Shown: positions 23,920-33,804 of the stretch, in pieces
How the letters are laid out: the number at the start of each line of letters is the position of its first letter
How positions within the stretch are numbered: the first letter of the stretch is position 1
Assembly (NCBI RefSeq): GCF_002482385.1
Contig: NZ_DLFW01000014.1
Span: 1 to 57,679 of the forward strand
From: Dysgonomonas sp. UBA7710
GTDB lineage: Bacteria; Bacteroidota; Bacteroidia; Bacteroidales; Dysgonomonadaceae
Direction: 5' to 3'
DNA length: 57,679 nucleotides
Notes under the pieces: model-generated
What the model saw: the letters and a program-made list of their open reading frames with translations, nothing else
Database searches by the model: none
What the model was told of the DNA's origin: nothing
Program-made: the position numbers and the translations under genes

Positions 23920-26331
23920 ATGAAGAGCCTGTTCTTCCTGTACACTCTACTGTGCCTTACCCTCACCGTGTCCGCCTCCGTCCCGCGTATAAAGGGAAAA
24001 GTGGTAGAGGCCGGAAAGAGCACACCAATCGATTATGCCGATATAATCCTTATAGAAAAAGGGAAGATAAATCCCGTATTGCATACCCTGCCTGAAACAG
24101 ACGGGGAGTTCATCCTTTCCGATATCAAAGACGGAGAATATTCACTGCTGGTAAGAGCTGTGGGCTTTGATGTGTACACACGTTCCGGTATAGTGCTCAA
24201 TCCTTCTACAACAGTATTCAATTTGGGTATCATAGAAATGAAACCGTTAGAACAGGGTTTGGCTGAAGTAGAAATAGTAGCACAGAAAAGACAGGTAATC
24301 TATAAACTGGATAAAAAGGTAATAGATGTATCCAATAATCTGCTGGCAAGCGGTGGATCGGCAGGCGATATACTTGAAAATACACCTTCAATCCGTGTCG
24401 ATGCCGAAGGAGAAGTAACATTCAGGGGCAGCAGTGGCTTTGCAGTTTATGTAGACGGTAAGCCGAGTGTCTTTAGCGGTTCGCAGGCACTGGAACAAAT
24501 ACCGTCGGGGCATATCGAAAATATAGAGATAATCACCACCCCGTCGGCCCGTCACGATACAGGAGGCGACGTAGGCATTATCAATATCATCACCAAAAAA
24601 CATTCTCAGCAGGGACTGAACGGCATGGTAAACCTTACGGGAAGCACTATGCTGTCGCGTGGCGTAGATTTCCTGCTCACACAGCAGGATAAGGCTTCGC
24701 GCTGGTATCTGGGTGGCGGATGGAACGACAGACTGCGCAAAAGTAAATTCAGGCAGGAGAAAACCACCATTGTATCCGATGTGACCACCATATCCGATTC
24801 GGACGGGCCACGCGAAAGCAACAATTTCGACTATTCGCTAAAAGTCGGCTGGATGTACACATTACCTAAAACCACATTCAATGTGGATGTGCAGGGTGGC
24901 TATGGCGGCCGTACGCGCAAAGGTGATCTCGATTACAAGGAGGAACAGACTAAAGCCGGCTTGCCTTTGGGTAGTGGCGACTATATCAGCCATGATGACT
25001 ATGACCTGCACGAAACATATTATCAGGGGACGGTCGGTTTTGCCCATAAGTTTAATGATAAAGGGCACGACCTCACAGGAAGTTATTACCTGAAATACGG
25101 CGGCGATGCCATGGAATATTTCCAGAGCGACCTGTTCAATTATCAGGGTGAACGTCAGCAGGGACACAGGGCTTGGGAAGACGAACACCGCTGGACAATG
25201 CGCGGAAATATCGATTATATATTTCCATACCGTGAAACGGGACGTATAGAAGGCGGCTACCAGTATTTCTCCTATCTCGAAGACGGTGATTACAGCATGC
25301 AGTTCTGGAATCCGGAAAAAAAGGAATTTTATTGGCGCGATGATATTTACAATACGTTCTATTTCAAATACGGCATACATTCCATCTATGCGATAGTGGC
25401 CGACAGTTACGGGAGTTTCGATTTCCAGCTGGGGCTTCGCGGCGAGCATACCCACCGTGTGCTTCGCAGTTCGAAGGAATGGGCAAACCGTACATATGAC
25501 AAATTCGAATTTTTCCCGTCGGCACACCTCGGTTACAACCTGCCGGGAGGGGATAAGGTACTGGCTTCTTATTCGCGGCGTATTACGCGTCCCGAACTGT
25601 TTTTTATGGAGCCGTATATAACATACCGCGATTACTATTCAGCCGAAATAGGCAATCCCGATATCCGCAACGAATACATCAATTCTTACGAACTGAACTA
25701 TAAGAAGAATATAGGCGAACATGCGCTTTCTGCATCTGCATTCCACCGCAGCCGCAAGGATAAGATAGAGCGCCTGCGTGTCCCGTATCAGGCAGGGGTG
25801 ACGCTGGATTCGATGGCAAATGTAGGGCATGATTATTCGACAGGTCTTGAAATCAGCGCGCAGATGCAGGCCACACGCAAATGGAATGTCAATATTAACG
25901 GAAGCTATTACCATTACAAAATAGAGAATGAATACAAGACCGAAAACGGTGACGAAACCAGCAACAATTATGAGATAACCCTCAACAATTCATACGATGC
26001 CGGTAAAAACACCCGGGTACAACTCGATGGTAACTTTGTGGGGCCGTCTGTGACCACACAGGGGAAAACCAATTCGTTCTGGTATGTGAATATGGCAGTA
26101 CGCCAGCAGTTGCTCAACAGGAAACTGAATGCCACCCTGTCTTTTCGCGATGTGTTCAATTCGGCACGCTATGTAAGCAATATAAGTACAGCAAACCTGA
26201 AATCGGTGACGCATATAAGACCCAATTATCCGCTGATTACATTAAGTCTTAGTTATACATTCAATAACTTCAAGGCGAAGAGTTCCCAAGGTAAGGAAAA
26301 TCACGACTTATTTGAAGGCACGAATCACTAA
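23920..26331 (+). CDS. TonB-dependent-receptor-like outer membrane protein (OMP_b-brl_3 type)
   Basis: 803 aa. Signal peptide (residues 1-19), then a carboxypeptidase-regulatory-like beta domain (RIKGKVVEAGKSTPIDYADI, ~25-105). Next is a plug domain with LENTPSIRVDAEGEVTFRG and GDVGIINIITKK (~140-230), then a large beta barrel with alternating aromatic strands. This architecture is typical of Bacteroidetes outer-membrane transporters that lack a SusD partner. The ligand is not predictable. It is a single gene with no SusD, sigma or anti-sigma gene next to it. Confidence 0.85.
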   Translation: MKSLFFLYTLLCLTLTVSASVPRIKGKVVEAGKSTPIDYADIILIEKGKINPVLHTLPETDGEFILSDIKDGEYSLLVRAVGFDVYTRSGIVLNPSTTVFNLGIIEMKPLEQGLAEVEIVAQKRQVIYKLDKKVIDVSNNLLASGGSAGDILENTPSIRVDAEGEVTFRGSSGFAVYVDGKPSVFSGSQALEQIPSGHIENIEIITTPSARHDTGGDVGIINIITKKHSQQGLNGMVNLTGSTMLSRGVDFLLTQQDKASRWYLGGGWNDRLRKSKFRQEKTTIVSDVTTISDSDGPRESNNFDYSLKVGWMYTLPKTTFNVDVQGGYGGRTRKGDLDYKEEQTKAGLPLGSGDYISHDDYDLHETYYQGTVGFAHKFNDKGHDLTGSYYLKYGGDAMEYFQSDLFNYQGERQQGHRAWEDEHRWTMRGNIDYIFPYRETGRIEGGYQYFSYLEDGDYSMQFWNPEKKEFYWRDDIYNTFYFKYGIHSIYAIVADSYGSFDFQLGLRGEHTHRVLRSSKEWANRTYDKFEFFPSAHLGYNLPGGDKVLASYSRRITRPELFFMEPYITYRDYYSAEIGNPDIRNEYINSYELNYKKNIGEHALSASAFHRSRKDKIERLRVPYQAGVTLDSMANVGHDYSTGLEISAQMQATRKWNVNINGSYYHYKIENEYKTENGDETSNNYEITLNNSYDAGKNTRVQLDGNFVGPSVTTQGKTNSFWYVNMAVRQQLLNRKLNATLSFRDVFNSARYVSNISTANLKSVTHIRPNYPLITLSLSYTFNNFKAKSSQGKENHDLFEGTNH

Positions 26332-26350
26332 TGTATTATTTGTTAAATAT

Positions 26351-26385
26351 ATAATGCCGGTAGGGAAATTCCACACCGGCATTAT
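26351..26385. terminator. Bidirectional terminator
   Basis: ATAATGCCGGT...ACCGGCATTAT lies between the convergent receptor and zincin genes. Confidence 0.7.
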
Positions 26386-26458
26386 ATATAGACATAATTT
26401 GGTGATTTTGCGATCTTTGAATCTTTAGATTCTGAACTCTTTAAATCCAAACTATACC

Positions 26459-27286
26459 TTATTTCTTTTCTTCCTCAGGATAGATGATGATACGAGGACG
26501 CTTGTTAACATCCGGAATCATCAGTTTACGCTCTGCATCTGTAAATCCCATCTTTTGGGCAAATGTTTCCACATGCAGTCCCGACCTTATTTCGGACGAA
26601 TAAAGCATTTTTAAGACTGTCTTTTCCTCTTTCGAAATATAGAAAGGTTCTTTCATCATATGCCGTATTTCGTCCTGTGAACGAAAGAATTGCGGAATTA
26701 CCGACCTGCCGATAGTTACATAATAAGGGTATAGTTTGATAGGATGGTCAAGCCCCAGTGCATGTTGAAATTCATGCATCAGCGTTTGCGAACTGGCATG
26801 ACAACCATCGTAGATGACTGCAAAATTGATACTCCATGAGTAAGACGTTTTGCGGTTCACTTTCGACATTCCGTTCAGACAGACAGATTGCGGCAGCTTG
26901 TTTGATATTACTTCGGGTACGCGCCTGTACACATGCAGGTTGCCACCCCTGGTCACACGCTCCATCTTTACAGGGGCAATAAGCGGTGCCAGTATGGCGA
27001 TAACGGAATCTACTTCGTCTATCGACTGCCGGCTAAGTTCTCCGATATTTTTTATTTCTACCTTTATATCCCTGTCCCACTTGCGTATACGGGAGTTTTC
27101 AAACATAAACGCCACGTCGCAAAACAGGCTGAGTTCGTCATCATTATATCCTGTTTCCCTGAATTTGTGTGCATTGAACCGGCGGGTTTCCTTTACTGCG
27201 GCATTTTCATATACGAACGATACCAACCCTGTTGTTGTGGATAGGATTATCAAGGAGAATATGGTATATTTAGCATACTTCACCAT
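26459..27286 (-). CDS. Putative secreted zincin metalloprotease
   Basis: 275 aa with an N-terminal membrane segment or signal (residues ~8-25). HEFQHALGLDH (about residues 174-184) is an HExxHxxGxxH zinc motif as in metzincins. Upstream strands (WSINFAVIYDGC) and a later Met-containing segment (IRHMMKEPFY) fit that fold, with IRHMM a candidate Met-turn. It is probably exported. The substrate is unknown. On the minus strand a TATATTTG box near 27365 is a plausible promoter. Confidence 0.65.
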   Translation of the reverse strand: MVKYAKYTIFSLIILSTTTGLVSFVYENAAVKETRRFNAHKFRETGYNDDELSLFCDVAFMFENSRIRKWDRDIKVEIKNIGELSRQSIDEVDSVIAILAPLIAPVKMERVTRGGNLHVYRRVPEVISNKLPQSVCLNGMSKVNRKTSYSWSINFAVIYDGCHASSQTLMHEFQHALGLDHPIKLYPYYVTIGRSVIPQFFRSQDEIRHMMKEPFYISKEEKTVLKMLYSSEIRSGLHVETFAQKMGFTDAERKLMIPDVNKRPRIIIYPEEEKK

Positions 27287-27688
27287 GTTTTTCGGTATTT
27301 TGTAGATTCATATAAATGCGCTGTCAAAAACGTCCGACGCACATCCCCCTTTAATACAAATATATTAATTTATATTTGTCTGATGTTATATAGAGGGAAT
27401 TTTTAAGCGGATTCCATAAATAAATGAGGAAAAAATAAGGAAAATAATCAAAAATTTATTGATAGAAAAAATAGAAGGGACATGAGGATGTGAAATGAAC
27501 GCGCATACTTATATTCTCTTTATATCTGCAATATCTTTGACTTACCATACCGGAATATATCGATTTGGCAACCGGAAGGATCTTTTTTCAAAAAAAGACA
27601 TTTGTAAGTATTAACAACAACTATAAAAAAATTAATAATTTTTATTTGTAGTTCTTGCTCTTCATAGTCGTCCCATTCAGTTTATATA
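27287..27688. other. Intergenic region with overlapping -7 boxes
   Basis: AT-rich. ACAAATATA-TTAAT-TTATATTTGT near 27356-27380 is an inverted repeat giving a TATATTTG box in each direction. The leftward one probably serves the zincin gene. Nothing else was recognised. Confidence 0.4.
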
Positions 27689-27907
27689 TCATTCAACATT
27701 TACGATGTCGATTAATTTTACCTCTAACGCCTGACATATTTTATATAAAGTGCCCAAGGTAGGATTAGTGCGCCCCTTCTCTATTCTTATGAGATTATTG
27801 TATTCTATATCAAGCTTATCCGCTAAATCCATCATGCTCATATTTCTACTCTCTCTTATCTCCCTAATCTTCAAACCTACTTTTTTAACTAAAATTTCTT
27901 TATCCAT
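27689..27907 (-). CDS. XRE-family HTH regulator
   Basis: 72 aa consisting of a single HTH_3 domain: KIREIRESRNMSMMDLADKL, EYNNLIRIEKGRTNPTLGTL and a helical end. It is short and has no effector domain. A perfect inverted repeat lies just upstream (27920-27937), which suggests autoregulation. It may control the SusC/SusD genes to its right (inference from orientation), or be an orphan. Nothing ties it to the phage genes, as it lacks the TTATCTATAC motif. Confidence 0.85.
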   Translation of the reverse strand: MDKEILVKKVGLKIREIRESRNMSMMDLADKLDIEYNNLIRIEKGRTNPTLGTLYKICQALEVKLIDIVNVE

Positions 27908-27919
27908 GAATTTCTATCA

Positions 27920-27937
27920 TTAATGATTGTTCATTAA
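27920..27937. promoter_or_regulatory. Candidate XRE operator
   Basis: TTAATGA-TTGT-TCATTAA, a perfect 7-bp inverted repeat 12 nt before the XRE start codon. A rightward TATGTTTG box follows at about 27949, so a protein bound here could act on both directions. Confidence 0.5.
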
Positions 27938-28183
27938 AGAAAATTGATTATGTTTGTATCACAACAATCATATATGATAGTTTGTGTTAAAGGCTATTTT
28001 ATTGAAAATCAGATTTAACACATTATGCCTTAATGTTTAACAGATTTATAGAAGGAGGTAGATATGAAAACATGAAACCATGGATCAGAACCTCTGTGTA
28101 CAGAAAATGCCCGGATTTATACTGTATTCAGATTATTTTTAACGATTTAATGCTTTATTATTAACGAATCTTATTAAAAATTA

Positions 28184-31100
28184 ATGAAAACACATCAGCA
28201 AATTAATGTCCTTAATTCAGGATCTTTATGTAGGTCGTTTTCATCTTTGGCAGCTGCAACTTTAGGATTATTCCTCTTTTGCACACCGAATGTCCACGCT
28301 GCCGATGGAAATACTGAGAAAAAGGCTGTCTCTCATGAAACTTCCCCTTTACAAAAGGGACGGACAGTCACTATAACTGTAACAGACGCGGATGGGCCTC
28401 TCACCGGCGCCAATGTAGTGGTAAAAGGTACTACTAACGGAAATATTGCAGATGCAGATGGAAAAGTTATCTTAAATAATGTACCCGACAATGCTGTGCT
28501 GGTAATATCATTTGTAGGTTTTATCCCTAAAGAAGTTCCGGTAGGCAATCAGCAAACGATAAGTGTAAACTTGTTGGAAGATGCTCAGGCACTCGAAGAA
28601 GTTGTGGTAATTGGTTATGGTACACTGGAGAAAAAACAGGTTACCAGTGCCGTTACCTCCATATCGGGAAAAGACCTGATGGTAGGGGTAGGCGGCTCCG
28701 ATATATCCGCTTCATTACAGGGTCGTATCAGCGGGCTTATTATGAATAATATAGGGAGCGCCAATGCCGGTACTACATTCCAGCTGCGCGGGCTTACTTC
28801 CATCAATGCCGGTAAATCGCCCCTGATTGTAATCGACGGATTCCCGGGCGGGGATATACGTTCACTTACACAAGACGATATTAAATCGATAGACGTACTT
28901 AAAGATGCCTCTGCCGGAGCCATCTACGGTACACGCGCCACTTCGGGGGTAATATTGATTACAACCAAAAGCGGTTCGAATACCAACGGCAAGGTAAAAC
29001 TGACCTATAGCAACGAACTTACTAAAAAACAGGCTTACGGAGCACCTCAGATGCTTACCGGACGCGAGTACGCCGAACATGGTATAGGTACGGATTACGG
29101 TTCGGATACAAACTGGTGGAATGAAATGATAAATGATGATAATTTCTCTCACAAGCACCATGTAGCTATAGATATGGGAACAGAAAAAGCACAGGTTTAT
29201 ACATCGTTCTTTTATGAAAAAAATCAGGGGATATCTTTGAGCGACGAACGTGAAGACTATGGAGGACGTTTCAATGCCAATTTCAAACTGTTTGACGACT
29301 GGCTCGAAGTACGCCCGAATGTAGATTACCGTCAGGCATGGAGAAACAACAACATTCCTGCCTTCCAGCAGGCCATGCGAAACAACCCTACACGTTCGCC
29401 CTACGACCCGGAGAGTGAAACCGGCTATAATGTATGGCTCAACGAGTCGCTGGACTATAATGTGGTAGCCGATGCCAGATTGAGCACTTACGAAGGACTG
29501 GACAAATGGTTCAAACCGGAAGTTACCTTCAAATTGAATATAAAGCCTGTTCCGGGTCTGTCTTATTCGCAGACAATAGGTTATGAAAACCGCCAGTGGG
29601 AGTATCACTTCTACAGGTCGCGTTATCATCGCTCCGAACTGGAAGAATCTCGCAGGGGGGCTGCATATCTCAATTTCAGCAAGACCGAAAATATTACATC
29701 CGAAGGGTATGCAAACTATATCAAAGAATTTAACGGAGGACATGTGTTAAATGCTACAGCCGGCTATTCATACTTCGAAAACAATGGTGAAGGTTTCAGC
29801 ATGGAAAACTTCGACTTCGATGTGGACGGTCTCAAGTTCTGGAATATCGGAGTTGGTTCGTACCGCAGCGATGGGAAAGCAAATCTGGCCTCAAGTAAAA
29901 ATATCACAGAACGTTTGTTTTCGGTGTTCGGGCGTGCCAATTATTCTTTTCAGGACAAATACTTGCTGCAGGCATCTCTTCGTCACGAAGGCTCTTCAAA
30001 ATTTGCCGCCGACAATCGCTGGGCAGATTTTTGGTCGGTATCGGCAGGATGGCGTATTTCCGCTGAAAGTTTTATGAAAAACCTTACATGGCTCAAAGAC
30101 CTCAAAGTACGTTTCGGCTATGGAGTAACGGGTAACAACGATTTCAGTTCCTCTTATATGGCCGATATGTTAAGTTCAGATGCTTACTGGATGCTTCCTG
30201 ACGGGACATGGGCATATTCGTTTGGTAAGTCACAGAACGTAAATTCCAAACTGGGATGGGAAGAGAATAAAGAATGGAATATTGGTGTCGATTATTCGAT
30301 ATTCGGTGATCGCTTTTATGGTAAGTTCGACTATTATCGCCGTAAGATAGACAATCTTATTTATAACGTGAAAGTTCCTCAGCCTCCTTATACCCAGGGT
30401 TCTCAATGGCAAAATATAGGTAGTATGGAAAGTAAAGGCTGGGAATTTGAATTCGGCGGAGATATTATCCGTACAAAAGATTTTACTTGGACTACCAATA
30501 TGAATCTCAGCCACAATTCGGGTAAGATACTCACTTTGTGGGGCAACAATACTTATTACAACGGCAATGGCTTTGTTGCTCCGGGCACCCCGGGCGATGC
30601 TGCACGTATAGAGGAAGGTTCGAAAATAGGTTCGTTCTACATCTGGAAATTTGCAGGGTTCGATGACGATGGGAACTTCCTTCTTTACAATAAAGACGGA
30701 GAAGTGATACCGGCTGCCCAAAAGACCGAAAATGACAAGCAGTATATGGGCAATTATCTGCCAACACTGATTGTAGGCTGGCGTAATACACTCACATATA
30801 AAAATCTGGATCTGGGGATCAGCCTGCGCAGCTGGATAGACTTCGATGTATATAACACCTTAAATATGTATTTCGGTATTCAGGGACGGGGCAATACCAA
30901 CGTGCTCAAAGATGCTTACGGGAAGTTTGCCCACATCAAGGGAGAAAAGCAGATTTGTGACTACTATCTCGAAGACGGTACATTCCTGAAAATCGATGCC
31001 ATTACATTGGGATATACTCTGCCAATGAAAAAATACACCAAATTTGTTGACCGCATACGTGTTTACGGGACTGTGGGTAATGTCGCCACTATCACAGGTT

Positions 31101-31222
31101 ACAGCGGCATGAATCCCGAAGTGAATATCACCAATTGGGATGGGGGTACGGAGAAGTTCTGGGATGGTAGTTTCTATCCGATGACGCGTACTTATACATT
31201 TGGTCTTCAGTTAAATTTCTAA
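28184..31222 (+). CDS. SusC-like TonB-dependent outer membrane receptor
   Basis: 1012 aa. A long signal region ends NVHAADG, followed by a CarboxypepD_reg-like domain (~60-125), then LEEVVVIGYGTLEKKQVTSA, the usual SusC junction. The plug has SIDVLKDASAGAIYGTRATS and GVILITTKSG. A large barrel follows, ending in a terminal Phe (FGLQLNF), the barrel-assembly signal. It partners with the SusD-like lipoprotein 14 nt downstream to import a glycan or peptide. No hydrolase, sigma or anti-sigma gene lies near, so the substrate is not clear. Confidence 0.93.
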   Translation: MKTHQQINVLNSGSLCRSFSSLAAATLGLFLFCTPNVHAADGNTEKKAVSHETSPLQKGRTVTITVTDADGPLTGANVVVKGTTNGNIADADGKVILNNVPDNAVLVISFVGFIPKEVPVGNQQTISVNLLEDAQALEEVVVIGYGTLEKKQVTSAVTSISGKDLMVGVGGSDISASLQGRISGLIMNNIGSANAGTTFQLRGLTSINAGKSPLIVIDGFPGGDIRSLTQDDIKSIDVLKDASAGAIYGTRATSGVILITTKSGSNTNGKVKLTYSNELTKKQAYGAPQMLTGREYAEHGIGTDYGSDTNWWNEMINDDNFSHKHHVAIDMGTEKAQVYTSFFYEKNQGISLSDEREDYGGRFNANFKLFDDWLEVRPNVDYRQAWRNNNIPAFQQAMRNNPTRSPYDPESETGYNVWLNESLDYNVVADARLSTYEGLDKWFKPEVTFKLNIKPVPGLSYSQTIGYENRQWEYHFYRSRYHRSELEESRRGAAYLNFSKTENITSEGYANYIKEFNGGHVLNATAGYSYFENNGEGFSMENFDFDVDGLKFWNIGVGSYRSDGKANLASSKNITERLFSVFGRANYSFQDKYLLQASLRHEGSSKFAADNRWADFWSVSAGWRISAESFMKNLTWLKDLKVRFGYGVTGNNDFSSSYMADMLSSDAYWMLPDGTWAYSFGKSQNVNSKLGWEENKEWNIGVDYSIFGDRFYGKFDYYRRKIDNLIYNVKVPQPPYTQGSQWQNIGSMESKGWEFEFGGDIIRTKDFTWTTNMNLSHNSGKILTLWGNNTYYNGNGFVAPGTPGDAARIEEGSKIGSFYIWKFAGFDDDGNFLLYNKDGEVIPAAQKTENDKQYMGNYLPTLIVGWRNTLTYKNLDLGISLRSWIDFDVYNTLNMYFGIQGRGNTNVLKDAYGKFAHIKGEKQICDYYLEDGTFLKIDAITLGYTLPMKKYTKFVDRIRVYGTVGNVATITGYSGMNPEVNITNWDGGTEKFWDGSFYPMTRTYTFGLQLNF

Positions 31223-31236
31223 ATACATAGGCAAGA

Positions 31237-32946
31237 ATGAAAAAGAATAAGATAACTAAATTCATATTGTCGGGAGCCCTTTGTCTGCTCACTGCTACGT
31301 CTTGCGATGTAGATCCGACTTTCTATACACAGGTAGTACCCGAAACCTTCTATACCTCGCAGGAAGCGGTATGGGAACGTTTCAACCGCCCTTTCACTCA
31401 CTGGCGTTGGTATGTAGGACAGGATTCTCCCCGCTGGTTGCTGCAGGAACTTGGTACGGACGAATTTTGTCAGCCTACCAGAGGCAGCGACTGGTTTGAT
31501 GGTGCCAATTATCAGAAATTCCACCATCATGAATATACAGAAGATATGATTTTCATCGAAACAGGATGGACTAATTTTGCGATGGGAGTTGCTCTTGCCT
31601 GGGATGCACTCGAAGATCTTGAAAAAGTGGACTTCGATGCTCTGGGGTTTCCACAGGGCACGCGCGAATCGATGCTGAATCAGCAAAAAGCATTGGTTGC
31701 ATCCTTGTACCTTGACGGGCTCGACTTTTTCGGAGGAGTAGCTCTCTATACCACGACACAAAGCGAGGTAAAAGGCCGTTCGACCGATAAGGAAACTTTC
31801 GAATTTATCGAAAACCTGCTCAAAGAAGCCATCCCTAACCTCCCTGTGAAGGAGGAGCTCGGAGGTCTTGAGAACGGCAGTATCAACAGGGCTGCAGGAG
31901 CCGCTCTTCTGGCACGCCTCTACTTCAATGCCAAATCGTATATCGGTACGGAAATGTATGCAGAGGCCGGACAGATATGTCAGGATATTATCAATGGTGT
32001 ATATGGCAAATATGAACTGGATGCGGACTGGACAAACATTTTCGGTTTCGACAACGAAACGTGTACCGAGATCATATGGTCGGTACCTAGTCAGAATGCC
32101 AAATTGGAGACTGACGGTATGTACTGGGATCGCATGGTACCATACAATTACAGGAATTATCTGGGAGGATTGGAAGGTTCGGGTTCGAATAATGGTATCG
32201 GGCTGATTCCAAGTCTCGACCCTCTGGGCAATAAATATCCTTACAAACTGGGTGGTGCTTATTCCAAATTCCATGACAGCGATATACGCAAACAACCATA
32301 CGTGTATGAAAACAATGGCAAGTACCGGGGGATGTTTATCGTAGGTAAACTGATTAATCCTACCAATCCCGATTGGGTTTGTACAGGTAGCCGTGAGTAT
32401 AACGGGCAGATAATAACAGTCGTAGACCAGGTATCGTATTTTGCCAAATTAGGTTCGGCCGAATATCCTACGTTGGCATCACTGCCATCTACTATTGCCA
32501 CGGCTGAGGAGTCATCCTGCGTACGTGTTACCAAACGCAGTCCTCGTCCAAATCAGAGCGAAAAGAACCGTAAATTTGACCCCGATGTTCCAATTATCCG
32601 TTTAGCTGAAATTTATTATACATTGGCTGAATGCAAGATGCGTGCAGGGCAAACAGGAGAAGCGGCACAATTGATTAATACCGTGCGCAAACGCTATTTC
32701 GCAAACGGAAACGACCCTGACCCTGTTACGGCTTCCAACCTTGACAAATACCGTATGCTGGACGAATGGTTACGCGAATTTTTGGGCGAAGGCCGCCGTC
32801 GTACAGATTTGGTACGCTGGGATGCTTATGTAACAGAAGACTGGTGGGATCATAAAGCGACTAACAATCCAAATCTGAACCGTTTTCCGATACATTACAG
32901 CCTGATAGGGGCTAACAACTTACTGGAACAGAATCCGGGATATTAA
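31237..32946 (+). CDS. SusD-like ligand-binding lipoprotein (RagB/SusD)
   Basis: 569 aa. The lipobox TATSCDVD (Cys ~23) anchors it to the outer membrane. N-terminal TFYTSQEAVWERFNRP and C-terminal RLAEIYYTLAECKMRAGQ, INTVRKRYF and LGEGRRRTDLVRW are the typical RagB/SusD phrases. It forms the lid of the SusC transporter encoded upstream. Start is 14 nt after the SusC stop, so the two are co-transcribed. Confidence 0.93.
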   Translation: MKKNKITKFILSGALCLLTATSCDVDPTFYTQVVPETFYTSQEAVWERFNRPFTHWRWYVGQDSPRWLLQELGTDEFCQPTRGSDWFDGANYQKFHHHEYTEDMIFIETGWTNFAMGVALAWDALEDLEKVDFDALGFPQGTRESMLNQQKALVASLYLDGLDFFGGVALYTTTQSEVKGRSTDKETFEFIENLLKEAIPNLPVKEELGGLENGSINRAAGAALLARLYFNAKSYIGTEMYAEAGQICQDIINGVYGKYELDADWTNIFGFDNETCTEIIWSVPSQNAKLETDGMYWDRMVPYNYRNYLGGLEGSGSNNGIGLIPSLDPLGNKYPYKLGGAYSKFHDSDIRKQPYVYENNGKYRGMFIVGKLINPTNPDWVCTGSREYNGQIITVVDQVSYFAKLGSAEYPTLASLPSTIATAEESSCVRVTKRSPRPNQSEKNRKFDPDVPIIRLAEIYYTLAECKMRAGQTGEAAQLINTVRKRYFANGNDPDPVTASNLDKYRMLDEWLREFLGEGRRRTDLVRWDAYVTEDWWDHKATNNPNLNRFPIHYSLIGANNLLEQNPGY

Positions 32947-33020
32947 GAATGAGCAGATTGTTTGGTATATAAATGCCCGTTTACTGTTTAGGTATAGGCT
33001 TTAAACAGTAGAATTTGAAA

Positions 33021-33045
33021 GAGGCTGTCCGGGAAGGGCAGCCTC
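33021..33045 (+). terminator. Terminator after SusC/SusD
   Basis: GAGGCTG-TCCGGGAAGGG-CAGCCTC followed by TTGTTTGTTTT. Confidence 0.8.
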
Positions 33046-33073
33046 TTGTTTGTTTTATATAATATACTTTTTT

Positions 33074-33799
33074 TTAAGGCAGGTAATATTTAAAAACCAC
33101 CCCGATAATAATAGCCACAGAAAAACTCGAAAGCGTTCCTATCATTACATATTCTGTCATTTTTATTTCCTGTAACTCTTTCAGGTCGCCATATCTGAAT
33201 ATCGACTTGGCTGCCAGAAGGAATCCGATGGCTTCGAAATTTCCGGTAAATATAAATGTAATTATAAGAAAGCGTTCGATGTAGCCAATCCATTTTCCGG
33301 CATCCTGTAGCCCGTTATTTCCTGTTACATTCAATTGGCTGCTCCATTTTTCGGTGAATATGCCGATAAGTATCGAAGAGGGTTGCAGTATGAGGATATA
33401 TGCTATCAGGACAATCCACATCTTATTGCCGGCAAACAGGCCGGATATATATTCCCATAATGCCCCGAACTGGCCTTCACAGATAAGCCAAAGCAATATC
33501 AGAACAATAATGTGTAACAGTTGGTCTATCAGGAATGGTTGCAGTCCATCTTTTTTCCGCTTATACAGGAAATCTATCGCAAAATGGGAGACCAGTATCC
33601 CTGCGGGAATATACCAGCTTAACCATGCCCCTGCTATAATGTACGCCGCGATAGCATGTATAAGACTGTGCATTATATTTGCTTTCAGACTTATCTGTAT
33701 ATCATCACTCTTTTTCCTGTCTACCAGTGATCCGGGCTGAAACAGGAAGTCACAGAGGAAATGTGTGCAAAGTAACCTGAGTAAAATATTGATTTCCAT
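33074..33799 (-). CDS. DUF3307 multi-pass membrane protein
   Basis: 241 aa with about six hydrophobic segments. LLRLLCTHFLCDFLFQPGS at the N-terminus and HSLIHAIAAYIIAGAW plus SHFAIDFLYKRKK are the His/Asp signatures of DUF3307. It starts 5 nt after the SatD-like gene upstream. DUF3307/SatD pairs are common, so the two probably work together. The function is not established. Confidence 0.8.
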   Translation of the reverse strand: MEINILLRLLCTHFLCDFLFQPGSLVDRKKSDDIQISLKANIMHSLIHAIAAYIIAGAWLSWYIPAGILVSHFAIDFLYKRKKDGLQPFLIDQLLHIIVLILLWLICEGQFGALWEYISGLFAGNKMWIVLIAYILILQPSSILIGIFTEKWSSQLNVTGNNGLQDAGKWIGYIERFLIITFIFTGNFEAIGFLLAAKSIFRYGDLKELQEIKMTEYVMIGTLSSFSVAIIIGVVFKYYLP

Positions 33800-33804
33800 C
33801 TTTC

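Noticed and set aside
27689..27907. XRE protein as the phage repressor
   Set aside because: No phage gene adjoins it and it lacks the regulon motif; kept as a host-type regulator, though a role is not excluded.
28862..29743. 293-codon minus-strand frame inside the SusC gene
   Set aside because: Antisense shadow with composition unlike a real protein.
31219..32295. 358-codon minus-strand frame inside the SusD gene
   Set aside because: Antisense shadow of a well-recognised SusD gene; no family resemblance.
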